NCBI RefSeq assembly: GCF_000513195.1
Contig: NZ_CBVI010000146.1
Coordinates: 1 to 35,626 of the forward strand
Length of the DNA: 35,626 nucleotides
Origin: Bacteroides timonensis
GTDB lineage: Bacteria; Bacteroidota; Bacteroidia; Bacteroidales; Bacteroidaceae
Reading direction: 5' to 3'
The notes under the pieces are model-generated. The model did no database searches. It was not told the DNA's origin and saw only the letters and a program-made list of their open reading frames with translations. The position numbers and the translations under genes are program-made. This document shows, one piece after another, positions 27,146 through 34,685 of the stretch. How positions within the stretch are numbered: position 1 is the first letter of the stretch; every line of letters starts with the position of its first letter.

Positions 27146-27232
27146 ATGAAAAAAGCATCGTTAAAGTCAAAGGAAGCAAAGACAAAAGAGGAAATGGATA
27201 CAACAAAAAAGCCCCTCCTGCACTTGTGGTAA
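27146..27232 (+). CDS. Possible 28-residue Lys/Glu-rich small protein
   Basis: An ATG at 27146 opens a 28-codon frame reading KKASLKSKEAKTKEEMD and ending KKPLLHLW before TAA. The frame runs through the first arm of the terminator hairpin. It is very rich in Lys and Glu, as real small Bacteroides proteins and random A-rich sequence both may be. There is no Shine-Dalgarno. It sits 76 nt after the thioredoxin-like gene, within the same transcript. Low confidence. Confidence 0.2.
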   Translation: MKKASLKSKEAKTKEEMDTTKKPLLHLW

Positions 27233-27263
27233 CACAAGGAGCGGGAGGGGCTTCTTATTTTTA
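27209..27263. terminator. Strong bidirectional terminator
   Basis: AAGCCCCTCC pairs with GGGAGGGGCTT, with further pairing of CTTGTG and CACAAG around GTAA, centred near 27229. The plus strand continues TTCTTATTTTTATT; on the minus strand the stem is followed by TTTTTTG. It separates the plus-strand thioredoxin-like gene from the minus-strand lptG gene and would stop both transcripts. Confidence 0.9.
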
Positions 27264-27281
27264 TTAATTTGAACTGTTACT

Positions 27282-28418
27282 CTATTTCGGTGCTCTCTGA
27301 TACAGATAAAACGCAATGAACGCATAGAGTATATTCGGTATCCATACAGCAATTACCGGAGGTACATTACCATTCACTGCAAAGGTGGAAGCAATCGTCT
27401 GGAACAAAATATATGAAAAGCTCAATGCCAAACCTATCCCCAAGTGTAATCCCATTCCCCCTTTAGTCTTTTTCGAAGAAAGAGAAACACCTATCAATGT
27501 GAGGATAAATGATGCAAACGACATGGCAATGCGTTTGTGATATTCAATTTCGAACTCTTTGATATTGGCAAAGCCGCGCTGCCGCTGCCGACTAATATAT
27601 TCGCTTAACTGTGGACTGGTCATCATTTCCTGTTGATTTTTCATAATAAGAAAATCGGCAGGTTCCATAAAAAGAGTACTATCGATGCGGTCTCCCTTAA
27701 CAATGTTCTCTTTCATACCATCCATTTCACGTATCATGTAATCCTTTATAATCCATTTATGGACGGAGGCTGTATCATAAGTGATAGATCGTGCCGTAAG
27801 ATGAGAAACCAACTGCTTGTCTTTAAATTTATCCAGTGAAAAACGATATCCCGTCTTACTATAATCTTCGAAGCGTTCAATATAAGCAATGACACCCGAA
27901 TCCACTTCCAACTGAATGTTACGAGCTGTATTCGATTTGCGCTGCTTATAATATTTATCTTCAAAGTTAATACGCGTCACACTACCTTGGGGTATGATAT
28001 AAGAGCCCAAAAAGAATGTTACTATTGCAATTATAGCTGCTGACACCATGTAGGGACGAAGCATCCTCTTAAAACTCATTCCGGTAGAGAACATCGCAAT
28101 AATCTCGGAGTTCTCAGCCAGTTTTGAGGTAAAGAAAATAACCGCAATAAACACAAACAACGGACTGAACAGGTTTGCAAAGTAAGGAATGAAATTCAGA
28201 TAATAATCGAAGATTATGGCTTTCCAAGGAGCTTCGTGTGACATAAATCTGTCCATCTTCTCATTAAAGTCGAATACCACTGCAATGGAGATAATCAATG
28301 CAATGGCAAACACATAAGTTCCAAGGAACTTCTTAATAATGTAGAAGTCGAGCCGCTTCAACCATTTCCAGTTATCCGGCATCTTTATACCTTTCATGTT
28401 CCAGTTCAGTTTTTTCAT
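27282..28418 (-). CDS. LptF/LptG-family (YjgP/YjgQ) permease
   Basis: A 378-residue inner-membrane protein of the LptF/G family. It has helices near the N-terminus (LDFYIIKKFLGTYVFAIALIIS), two more by residue ~110 (FANLFSPLFVFIAVIFFTSKLAENSEIIAMFSTGMS, the family's characteristic segment), a large periplasmic beta-jellyroll in the middle, and two to three helices at the end. LptF and LptG with LptB lift lipopolysaccharide out of the inner membrane; Bacteroidetes often carry these genes apart. I choose the ATG at 28418, whose A overlaps the tgt stop as ATGA, over the ATG at 28457 that would overlap tgt by 43 nt. Confidence 0.88.
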   Translation of the reverse strand: MKKLNWNMKGIKMPDNWKWLKRLDFYIIKKFLGTYVFAIALIISIAVVFDFNEKMDRFMSHEAPWKAIIFDYYLNFIPYFANLFSPLFVFIAVIFFTSKLAENSEIIAMFSTGMSFKRMLRPYMVSAAIIAIVTFFLGSYIIPQGSVTRINFEDKYYKQRKSNTARNIQLEVDSGVIAYIERFEDYSKTGYRFSLDKFKDKQLVSHLTARSITYDTASVHKWIIKDYMIREMDGMKENIVKGDRIDSTLFMEPADFLIMKNQQEMMTSPQLSEYISRQRQRGFANIKEFEIEYHKRIAMSFASFILTLIGVSLSSKKTKGGMGLHLGIGLALSFSYILFQTIASTFAVNGNVPPVIAVWIPNILYAFIAFYLYQRAPK

Positions 28419-29545
28419 AACCTTGTCGATACGCGTTTCACCATCATCGGTTTCCATGTGGAGAAATCACCGGCAATGATGTGCTTGCGAGCTTCACCCA
28501 CCAGCCACAGATAAAATGCTAAATTATGAATAGATGCAATTTGCATAGCCAGTAACTCCTGTGCATGGAACAGATGACGCAGATACGCCTTACTATATAA
28601 GGTATCTACCGCAGAAGCTCCATCTGCTTCAATAGGTGAGAAGTCTGTTTCCCATTTCTTATTGCGCATATTGATGATACCATATTTAGTAAATAACATG
28701 CCATTGCGTCCGTTTCGGGTTGGCATTACACAATCGAACATGTCTACACCGCGCTCGATACCTTCCAAAATATTGACTGGTGTACCTACACCCATCAGAT
28801 ACCGTGGCTTATCTTTCGGTAAAATTTCATTCACCAACTCAATCATCTCATACATTTTATCCACAGGTTCACCTACTGCCAGACCACCGATGGCATTGCC
28901 ATCCGCGCCCTTTGACGCTATGAATTCTGCCGACTGCTTGCGAAGATCAGGATATACACATCCTTGAACAATAGGAAAGAGAGACTGCTGGTATCCATAC
29001 TTCGGTTCCGTTTCATTGAAACGCTGAATACAACGGTCCAACCAACGATGTGTTAGTCCTAATGACTTTTTGGCATACGCATAATCCGAATCTCCTGGAG
29101 GACATTCGTCAAACGCCATCATGATATCTGCACCAATCGTACGTTCGATATCCATTACCTTTTCTGGAGTGAAGATATGTTTACTACCGTCGATATGTGA
29201 ACGGAATTCTGCACCCTCCTCACGTAGTTTACGGATACCTGATAATGAGAACACCTGAAATCCGCCACTATCTGTCAGCATAGGACGGTCAAAGCCGTTG
29301 AACTTATGCAGTCCTCCGGCTTTTTCCAATACGTCCAATCCCGGACGCAGATATAGATGATAGGTATTCCCTAATATGATTTGCGCCTTAATATCTTCTT
29401 TCAGTTCGGTTACATGCACACCTTTCACCGTTCCTACGGTACCTACCGGCATAAAGATAGGAGTTTCTATCTGCCCGTGATCGGTAGCTATCAATCCTGC
29501 ACGCGCATTACTTTTACTGTCTGTATATTGTAAGTCGAATGTCAT
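28415..29545 (-). CDS. tgt: Queuine tRNA-guanine transglycosylase
   Basis: A 376-residue enzyme that swaps guanine for a queuosine precursor at position 34 of GUN-anticodon tRNAs. The base-pocket Asp92 is in TDSGGFQVFSL, and GGLAVGE (220-226) binds the base. The nucleophile Asp271 is in MFDCVMPTRNGRNG. The odd point is the C-terminal zinc site: where other bacterial enzymes have CxCxxC, this one reads PIEADGASAVDTLYSK with no Cys, although the later His of the IASIHN segment (His340) is kept. Translation is coupled to lon upstream and to the permease downstream through ATGA overlaps. Confidence 0.95.
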   Translation of the reverse strand: MTFDLQYTDSKSNARAGLIATDHGQIETPIFMPVGTVGTVKGVHVTELKEDIKAQIILGNTYHLYLRPGLDVLEKAGGLHKFNGFDRPMLTDSGGFQVFSLSGIRKLREEGAEFRSHIDGSKHIFTPEKVMDIERTIGADIMMAFDECPPGDSDYAYAKKSLGLTHRWLDRCIQRFNETEPKYGYQQSLFPIVQGCVYPDLRKQSAEFIASKGADGNAIGGLAVGEPVDKMYEMIELVNEILPKDKPRYLMGVGTPVNILEGIERGVDMFDCVMPTRNGRNGMLFTKYGIINMRNKKWETDFSPIEADGASAVDTLYSKAYLRHLFHAQELLAMQIASIHNLAFYLWLVGEARKHIIAGDFSTWKPMMVKRVSTRL

Positions 29546-32016
29546 TCTGCTTTCTTTTCTTTCTTTACGGACAAGTCGATGGCATCGGCAACCTTCTCAT
29601 TGGTCAGCGCAATGGCAAACACCTCTTTCACATCTTTTACGTAATGGAAAGTCAACCCTTTGAGGTATATTTCCTGTATCTCGTCAATATTCTTACGGTT
29701 CTCTTCACTTAGAATAATATTCTTGATGCCGGCACGTTTCGCAGCCAGAATCTTCTCCTTAATCCCCCCCACGGGGAGCACCTTACCACGAAGTGTTATT
29801 TCTCCTGTCATAGCAAGATTTGCCTTCACTTTACGCTGGGTGAGGGCAGAGGCGAGAGAAGTGGCCATGGTGATACCTGCCGAGGGGCCGTCCTTAGGAA
29901 TCGCACCTTCCGGCACATGTACGTGGATATTCCAATTATCAAAAATATCTTCATCCAGACTCAGCAAAGAAGCGTGTGCCTTGATATATTCCAAAGCCAG
30001 CATTGCAGACTCTTTCATGACATCACCCAGATTTCCGGTCAACGTCAGACGTCCACCTTTTCCGCGGCTCAAACTGGTTTCTACAAACAGGATTTCTCCC
30101 CCCACGGCGGTCCATGCTAACCCGGTCACTACACCAGCGTATTCATTGCCCTGATATTTATCACGGGTATACTCAGGTGCTCCGAGAAACTCATACAAAT
30201 CTCCCGGTTTGATTTCCTGTTTGGCAAAGTAGCCATCCGTAGCATACTGGCGTGCCGATTTACGAAGTATTTTACCTATCTTCTTCTCTAATTCGCGTAC
30301 ACCACTTTCACGGGTATACGACTCGATAATAGCCTCCAGCGTATTCTTTGGTATTTTGATATCATTCTTCTTCATACCGTTGGCTTCCAGTTCTTTCGGA
30401 ACCAGATGGCGACGGGCTATTTCAATCTTCTCTTCAGTGATATAACCACTTACCTCAATCAACTCCATACGATCGAGCAACGGCCCAGGGATAGTATTCA
30501 GATTATTTGCAGTAGCAATGAACATTACTTTAGATAAATCGTAATCTACATCCAGGAAATTATCATGGAATGTTGTATTCTGTTCCGGATCGAGCACCTC
30601 AAGCAAAGCAGAAGAAGGATCTCCCTGACGATCTGAACTCACCTTATCTATTTCATCCAGAATAAACACCGGATTGGATGAACCAGCCTTTATCAGACTC
30701 TTGATAACACGTCCCGGCATAGCACCGATGTACGTCTTACGATGTCCACGTATCTCTGCTTCATCATGCACGCCACCCAATGACATACGGATATATTTCC
30801 GTTTGAGGGCAGCAGCGATAGAACGTCCCAAAGAGGTTTTACCTACTCCCGGAGGGCCATACAAACAGATAATAGGCGACTTCATATCACCTTTCAATTT
30901 CAATACAGCCAAGTGTTCCAGAATACGTTCTTTCACCTTTTCCAAGCCATAATGATCTTTATTCAGAGTCTTCTCAGCATTGACTAAGTTCAAATTATCT
31001 GTAGTGTATATTCCCCACGGCAAACTTAGCATTGTTTGCAGATAATTGAGTTGCACACTATAATCAGGAGATTGTGGATGTGTACGTTCCAGTTTATCCA
31101 CCTCTTTCATGAAAGCGTCTCTTACTTCCGCACTCCACTTAGTAGTGATTGCTTTACGACGCAACTCTTCTATCTCCTGTTCCTGGCCACCACCACCCAA
31201 TTCATCTTGAATGGTCTTAATCTGCTGTTGCAGGAAGTATTCACGTTGTTGCTGGTCAATATCTTCCCGTGCACGCATCTGTATGGACTCCTTGATTTCG
31301 GCAAGTTGCACTTCCCGATTCAGTATCTCCAACAAACGATAAGTACGTGCCCGCAATGCATCAATACGCAACAACTCAATCTTCTCATCTTTTTTCAGCG
31401 GAAGGTTCGTGCAGATAAAATCCACCAGGAACATAGGATTCGTAATATTCTTGATGGCAAATGCAGAATCCTGCGGAAACATATCAGATGATTTGATATA
31501 TCTTATAGTCAGATCCTTGCAAGCTTCCACCAATGCATGGAATTCCTTATCATTTTTATCAGGAATATCTTCTCCCAATGCTTTTACGCGCCCTTTCAAA
31601 TAAGGAGTTGTATCTACAATTTCTTCCAATTCCATACGTTTGACGCCTTGCAGAATAATAGTGGTAGTCTGATCAGGCATTTCCAGGATACGGATAATCT
31701 TACCTACCGTACCAATAGTATGCAAATCTTCCAACAAAGGCACCTCCGTTTCTGCTACCTTCTGGCAAACCACTCCGATATATGCACCTTTTTTTTCAGC
31801 TTCACGCACTAATTTCATGGAAGTCTTTCTCCCGACAGATACCGGCATAAATACACCTGGAAATAAAACCATATTCCGCAAAGGTAATATCGGAAGTATC
31901 TCATTCACTTCAATATCCATCAACTGTTCTTCATTCCCCTCAAAATCAGCAATCACTGAAAAAGTATTTCCTTCTTCTCCCGCTTCCGTATCTTTTAGGT
32001 AAAGTCTTTTCTTCAT
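29542..32016 (-). CDS. lon: ATP-dependent protease Lon
   Basis: An 824-residue LonA protease. It consists of the N-terminal substrate-binding domain (LPILPLRNMVLFPGVFMPV at 41-59), a coiled-coil linker (REYFLQQQIKTIQDEL), an AAA+ module with Walker A GPPGVGKT (387-394) and Walker B FILDEID (451-457), and a C-terminal peptidase with the catalytic dyad Ser712 (PKDGPSAG) and Lys755 (GGIKEK). It degrades misfolded and regulatory proteins in the cytoplasm. It heads a lon-tgt-lptG unit and has its own promoter box upstream. Confidence 0.97.
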   Translation of the reverse strand: MKKRLYLKDTEAGEEGNTFSVIADFEGNEEQLMDIEVNEILPILPLRNMVLFPGVFMPVSVGRKTSMKLVREAEKKGAYIGVVCQKVAETEVPLLEDLHTIGTVGKIIRILEMPDQTTTIILQGVKRMELEEIVDTTPYLKGRVKALGEDIPDKNDKEFHALVEACKDLTIRYIKSSDMFPQDSAFAIKNITNPMFLVDFICTNLPLKKDEKIELLRIDALRARTYRLLEILNREVQLAEIKESIQMRAREDIDQQQREYFLQQQIKTIQDELGGGGQEQEIEELRRKAITTKWSAEVRDAFMKEVDKLERTHPQSPDYSVQLNYLQTMLSLPWGIYTTDNLNLVNAEKTLNKDHYGLEKVKERILEHLAVLKLKGDMKSPIICLYGPPGVGKTSLGRSIAAALKRKYIRMSLGGVHDEAEIRGHRKTYIGAMPGRVIKSLIKAGSSNPVFILDEIDKVSSDRQGDPSSALLEVLDPEQNTTFHDNFLDVDYDLSKVMFIATANNLNTIPGPLLDRMELIEVSGYITEEKIEIARRHLVPKELEANGMKKNDIKIPKNTLEAIIESYTRESGVRELEKKIGKILRKSARQYATDGYFAKQEIKPGDLYEFLGAPEYTRDKYQGNEYAGVVTGLAWTAVGGEILFVETSLSRGKGGRLTLTGNLGDVMKESAMLALEYIKAHASLLSLDEDIFDNWNIHVHVPEGAIPKDGPSAGITMATSLASALTQRKVKANLAMTGEITLRGKVLPVGGIKEKILAAKRAGIKNIILSEENRKNIDEIQEIYLKGLTFHYVKDVKEVFAIALTNEKVADAIDLSVKKEKKAE

Positions 32017-32066
32017 TTCGTTCTTTTTAAGTTTATGTCATACTGACAGGGCTTACAAAGCGCCTG

Positions 32067-32074
32067 CAAAGTTA
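32067..32074 (-). promoter_or_regulatory. -7 box of lon
   Basis: On the minus strand TAACTTTG (32074-32067) matches TAnnTTTG, 50 nt before the lon ATG. The -33 region shows only CTTTA at 32097-32093. I see no separate heat-shock element. Confidence 0.5.
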
Positions 32075-32132
32075 ATCTATTCTTCATTAATATAAAGCAC
32101 CTTTTCTATAAAAAGACAAAAACGGTGCCAAA

Positions 32133-32166
32133 TTTGTCGTAATATTCCCGACTTTATCTATTTTTG
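32133..32166 (+). promoter_or_regulatory. Promoter of the trmN6-like gene
   Basis: TTTG (32133-32136) and TATTTTTG (32159-32166, perfect -7 box) are 22 nt apart, one more than usual. The ATG is 23 nt downstream. It is divergent from the lon promoter. Confidence 0.5.
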
Positions 32167-32189
32167 CTCTCTATTAACAACTACAACCT

Positions 32190-32897
32190 ATGTCAAATTC
32201 TTATTTTCAGTTTAAACAATTTACTATATGGCACGATAAATGTGCCATGAAAGTAGGTACAGATGGAGTGCTGCTAGGTGCCTGGGCAGAGGCAGAAAGC
32301 TCGCAAAAAATCCTCGATATAGGAACTGGCACTGGATTGATAGCGATAATGTTAGCACAGCGATACCCATTGTCGCAAATCACGGCTATAGAAATAGATG
32401 AAGCTACGGCAGCTCAAGCTAAGATGAATGTAGCCCGTTCTCCGTGGATAAAACGAATACAAGTTATCTGTAACGATTTCAGTCTATTTCAGACCGAAAG
32501 TAAATATAATCTGATAGTTTCTAATCCACCATATTTTGTTGATGCATTGAACTGCCCTGACAAGCAACGCAATATGGCACGTCATACCTGTGAACTAAAT
32601 TATGAGTTACTTTTTCGACGCTCGGCACATCTCCTTGAAAAGCAGGGGAGGGTATGTATTATCATTCCTACCGAAGCAGAAAAGTTAGTAATTGACACAG
32701 CCTGGAAATATATGTTGTACCCTTCGCGTCGTCTTCATGTCTTCACAAAACCGGGTAAACCAAGCCGAAGAATACTTATTTCATTCAGCCACGAAGAACA
32801 AGAGTGTATAGAAGAGACTTTATGTATTGAAGTGGAACACCATCAATTTACACCGGAATATATTGCACTAACAAAAGATTTTTATTTAAAAATGTAG
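32190..32897 (+). CDS. tRNA1(Val) (adenine37-N6)-methyltransferase family protein
   Basis: A 235-residue class I SAM-dependent methyltransferase of the TrmN6/YfiC family. The opening FQFKQFTIWHDKCAMKVGTDGVLLGAW region is shared by that group. DIGTGTG (43-49) binds SAM, and SNPPYF (111-116) is the NPPY motif of N6-adenine methyltransferases. The E. coli enzyme modifies A37 of tRNA-Val; the exact tRNA here is inferred from family. It is a single-gene unit, with its own promoter and a terminator 46 nt after the stop. Confidence 0.88.
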   Translation: MSNSYFQFKQFTIWHDKCAMKVGTDGVLLGAWAEAESSQKILDIGTGTGLIAIMLAQRYPLSQITAIEIDEATAAQAKMNVARSPWIKRIQVICNDFSLFQTESKYNLIVSNPPYFVDALNCPDKQRNMARHTCELNYELLFRRSAHLLEKQGRVCIIIPTEAEKLVIDTAWKYMLYPSRRLHVFTKPGKPSRRILISFSHEEQECIEETLCIEVEHHQFTPEYIALTKDFYLKM

Positions 32898-32942
32898 TTT
32901 GATAGCAAATGCTAGCATGCTTTTGGTTGGAGGTTTCTATAT

Positions 32943-32984
32943 AAAAAGAATAAGCTACTGAAAAATCAGTAACTTATTCTTTTT
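32943..32984. terminator. Bidirectional terminator
   Basis: AAAAAGAATAAGCTACTGA (32943-32961) pairs with TCAGTAACTTATTCTTTTT (32966-32984) with one mismatch and an AAAA loop. Both strands end in T-runs, so it can stop the methyltransferase transcript and a leftward transcript from the tRNA remnant next to it. Confidence 0.88.
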
Positions 32985-33000
32985 AGTCGGGGTAGCGGGA
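32985..33000 (-). other. Possible tRNA 3'-end remnant, candidate attachment-site core
   Basis: The minus strand reads TCCCGCTACCCCGACT directly ahead of the terminator. TCCCGC-TACCCCGA has the form of a tRNA T-stem 3' strand followed by an acceptor 3' strand and discriminator A. The 5' side of the T-arm is absent: instead of GCGGGTTCGAA the DNA reads into AT-rich foreign sequence. This is how a tRNA gene looks at the end of an element that integrated into it. The match is short, and the tRNA identity is not assigned. Confidence 0.45.
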
Positions 33001-33079
33001 AACACTACTCAAACAAAAGAAGGTTGGATATCAGCTTTTTATTAATCTGTATATATGTATATCTGCCTTTTATTGTCTA

Positions 33080-33442
33080 TTATTGTCTACTTATTATTTC
33101 ATCTTGAAACTTCTTGTTAAATTCAGATAACTTTTTCTCTATAACATCATAACGCTCACTTATAATGATACATTCATTCTCTATACTTATATTAGCTTCC
33201 GTTATAGCAAATACTTTATTGGCCTCTATTATAGCGTGCTCTTTATATGAGAAAGTGTCATAATCTGATATCTTATATAACATTATTATTTCACTATCCT
33301 TATAAATGTTAGAAAGCTGATTGGTAGGAATAATATCTAAATATTCATATTTATTTTCCCAAACCCTACACTTCGTTTTAAGGTAACTATTACCTTTTAG
33401 TGGGAAAATGTATACAATCTTTTTCTTTCCACAATACGCCAT
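33080..33442 (-). CDS. Unrecognised 120-residue protein paired with the repressor
   Basis: The gene starts 2 nt after the XRE repressor stop, so the two are co-transcribed leftward. The sequence opens MAYCGKKKIVYIFPLKGNSY, is mixed alpha/beta with many Ile, Tyr, Glu and Lys, has no signal peptide or membrane helix, and ends in a likely coiled helix (KKLSEFNKKFQDEIIS). I recognise no family. It lacks the HExxH motif of ImmA-type anti-repressors, the protein often encoded next to such repressors. A modulator of the repressor or a lysogeny accessory gene would fit the position. Confidence 0.7.
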   Translation of the reverse strand: MAYCGKKKIVYIFPLKGNSYLKTKCRVWENKYEYLDIIPTNQLSNIYKDSEIIMLYKISDYDTFSYKEHAIIEANKVFAITEANISIENECIIISERYDVIEKKLSEFNKKFQDEIISRQ

Positions 33443-33444
33443 TA

Positions 33445-33774
33445 TTATTTATTTAATATCTCTAAACTATTATCTCCAAACACAAGCTTTAATACCTGAT
33501 CTTTCTTTTCCTTTTTCAATTGAATAGTCAATGATGCTACAATATCATCATTTAAACAATTGGTAGGTATATACTTTTCAGGGTATGTAAACAGATCAAT
33601 AACACTTACCTCAAGGCAGTTTGAGATAATCTCAAGTTCACTGACTTTAAGTTCACGTTTACCATTCTCGATATTACTGATAACCGCAATATCCACATTC
33701 AAAGCATCCGCTATTTTTTTCTGTGGAACGCCTTTTTCTGTACGTAACCGTTTTATATTCTCTACTACATTCAT
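33445..33774 (-). CDS. XRE-family (Cro/C1-type HTH) repressor
   Basis: A 109-residue protein. Residues ~5-58 are an HTH_3 domain: NIKRLRTEKGVPQKKIADAL, VDIAVISNIENGKR (recognition helix) and LEIISNCLEVSVIDLF. A short Lys-rich C-terminal part may dimerise. It is read away from the rightward early genes, across a 143-nt control region with repeated operator-like motifs. This is the arrangement of a lysogeny repressor in temperate phages and integrative elements. Confidence 0.88.
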   Translation of the reverse strand: MNVVENIKRLRTEKGVPQKKIADALNVDIAVISNIENGKRELKVSELEIISNCLEVSVIDLFTYPEKYIPTNCLNDDIVASLTIQLKKEKKDQVLKLVFGDNSLEILNK

Positions 33775-33917
33775 ATTTATAAAGTTAGCGCAAATAATTC
33801 AGATATTATTTGAGATAAATTCAAGTATATTTGATTATTTCTCAAATTTAATTTGCGATTTTCTCAAATTAGTCTTATGTTTGCGGTGTAATTATAGCAC
33901 TAAAAATTGTACTAAGC
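33775..33917. promoter_or_regulatory. Control region of the element: operator repeats and rightward promoter
   Basis: TTTG (33852-33855), 20 nt spacer, TATGTTTG (33876-33883): a perfect Bacteroides promoter reading right, 34 nt ahead of the ATG at 33918. The motif TCTCAAA occurs at 33840-33846 and 33862-33868, and its complement TTTGAGA at 33809-33815. CAAATT-T-AATTTG (33843-33855) is a perfect 13-nt palindrome overlapping the -33 element, and another TCTCAAA lies between -33 and -7. These are natural binding sites for the XRE repressor. The leftward promoter is less clear; TAACTTTA is just upstream of the repressor ATG. Confidence 0.7.
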
Positions 33918-34136
33918 ATGGAAAAAGAACAGAATTTAAACAAAATGGCATTTAGAGACTACTATGATACTTTGTCAGATGATGCCAAAGAGGCAGTTCG
34001 AAGCCGTATCCTTGGGGAAAGTGGGATGTCTTATACTACCTTTTATTATAAGCTTCGTAATAACACTTTCAAGCCATTGGAGAGAAAATTGATTGATAAT
34101 ATAATAAATGATGTAAATCCAAAGGTATTATGCTGA
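33918..34136 (+). CDS. Small Cro-like DNA-binding protein, first rightward gene
   Basis: A 72-residue protein. After an acidic N-terminus it has LSDDAKEAVRSRIL and SYTTFYYKLRNNTFKPLERKLI, the look of a helix-turn-helix with a recognition helix around TFYYKLRNN. It is the first gene after the rightward promoter and faces the repressor, so a Cro-like role is likely. Its 3' end overlaps the LuxR-type gene by 7 nt. I do not know a named family. Confidence 0.65.
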   Translation: MEKEQNLNKMAFRDYYDTLSDDAKEAVRSRILGESGMSYTTFYYKLRNNTFKPLERKLIDNIINDVNPKVLC

Positions 34137-34684
34137 CGAATATTGAATTCTACAACACTCCTGAAGGAGATGTCATGGTTAAAGGGGTGAACGAAGCTGC
34201 TCACTCTCTAAAAGAAAACGACCGGGATATAATAGATTATATGTTAACAGTCATTCGTGATCGATACCCCAAGGCTCATGCAGCTCTTATGGAACTATAT
34301 TCAAAAAGAACTATGAATAAGACATATTTTGAATATAGCGTTGTTCATCGATTCATAAGATGCAATTTTGGTGAATACGACCAATTCAGCCACGATATTG
34401 ACGCTAACGGTTACTTTGTTTTTGAAGAAGTAAAATGTCCTCTTCGTGGTGAATGTCCATTAGAAGGAGTAGTATGTAAACCTGAGCTTGACACTCAGCT
34501 CTCTGATAGAGAAATAGAGGTATTCAGATTAATCGCCCGAAATATGCGCTCCGGAGAAATTGCTGCAGAACTGTCCCTCTCAAAATTTACAGTTGATCGC
34601 CATCGAGAAAACATTAAAGCCCGGCTTCGCCTTCGGGATGTCCCAGAGATGATAACTTACTGGCATGTTAACCATCTTAAATAA
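34130..34684 (+). CDS. LuxR-type HTH regulator with a Cys cluster
   Basis: A 184-residue protein. The C-terminal part (~122-176) is a GerE/LuxR helix-turn-helix: LSDREIEVFRLIARNMRSGEIAAELSLSKFTVDRHRENIKARL. The N-terminal part is not a response-regulator receiver or a quorum-sensing domain. It contains HRFIRCNFGEYDQ and a Cys cluster CPLRGECPLEGVVC (Cys103, Cys109, Cys116), which may hold metal or a cofactor. Similar regulators occur in Bacteroides mobile elements. As the second gene of the early operon it may switch on later genes. A tRNA-like fragment begins 1 nt after its stop. Confidence 0.82.
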   Translation: MLTNIEFYNTPEGDVMVKGVNEAAHSLKENDRDIIDYMLTVIRDRYPKAHAALMELYSKRTMNKTYFEYSVVHRFIRCNFGEYDQFSHDIDANGYFVFEEVKCPLRGECPLEGVVCKPELDTQLSDREIEVFRLIARNMRSGEIAAELSLSKFTVDRHRENIKARLRLRDVPEMITYWHVNHLK

Positions 34685-34685
34685 A

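Noticed and set aside
28455..28457. ATG start adding 13 residues to the LptF/G-type permease
   Set aside because: It would overlap tgt by 43 nt; the ATG at 28418 forms the tight ATGA overlap that lon/tgt also shows.
29660..30154. Open frame of 164 codons antisense to lon
   Set aside because: A shadow of a long, well-conserved protease gene.
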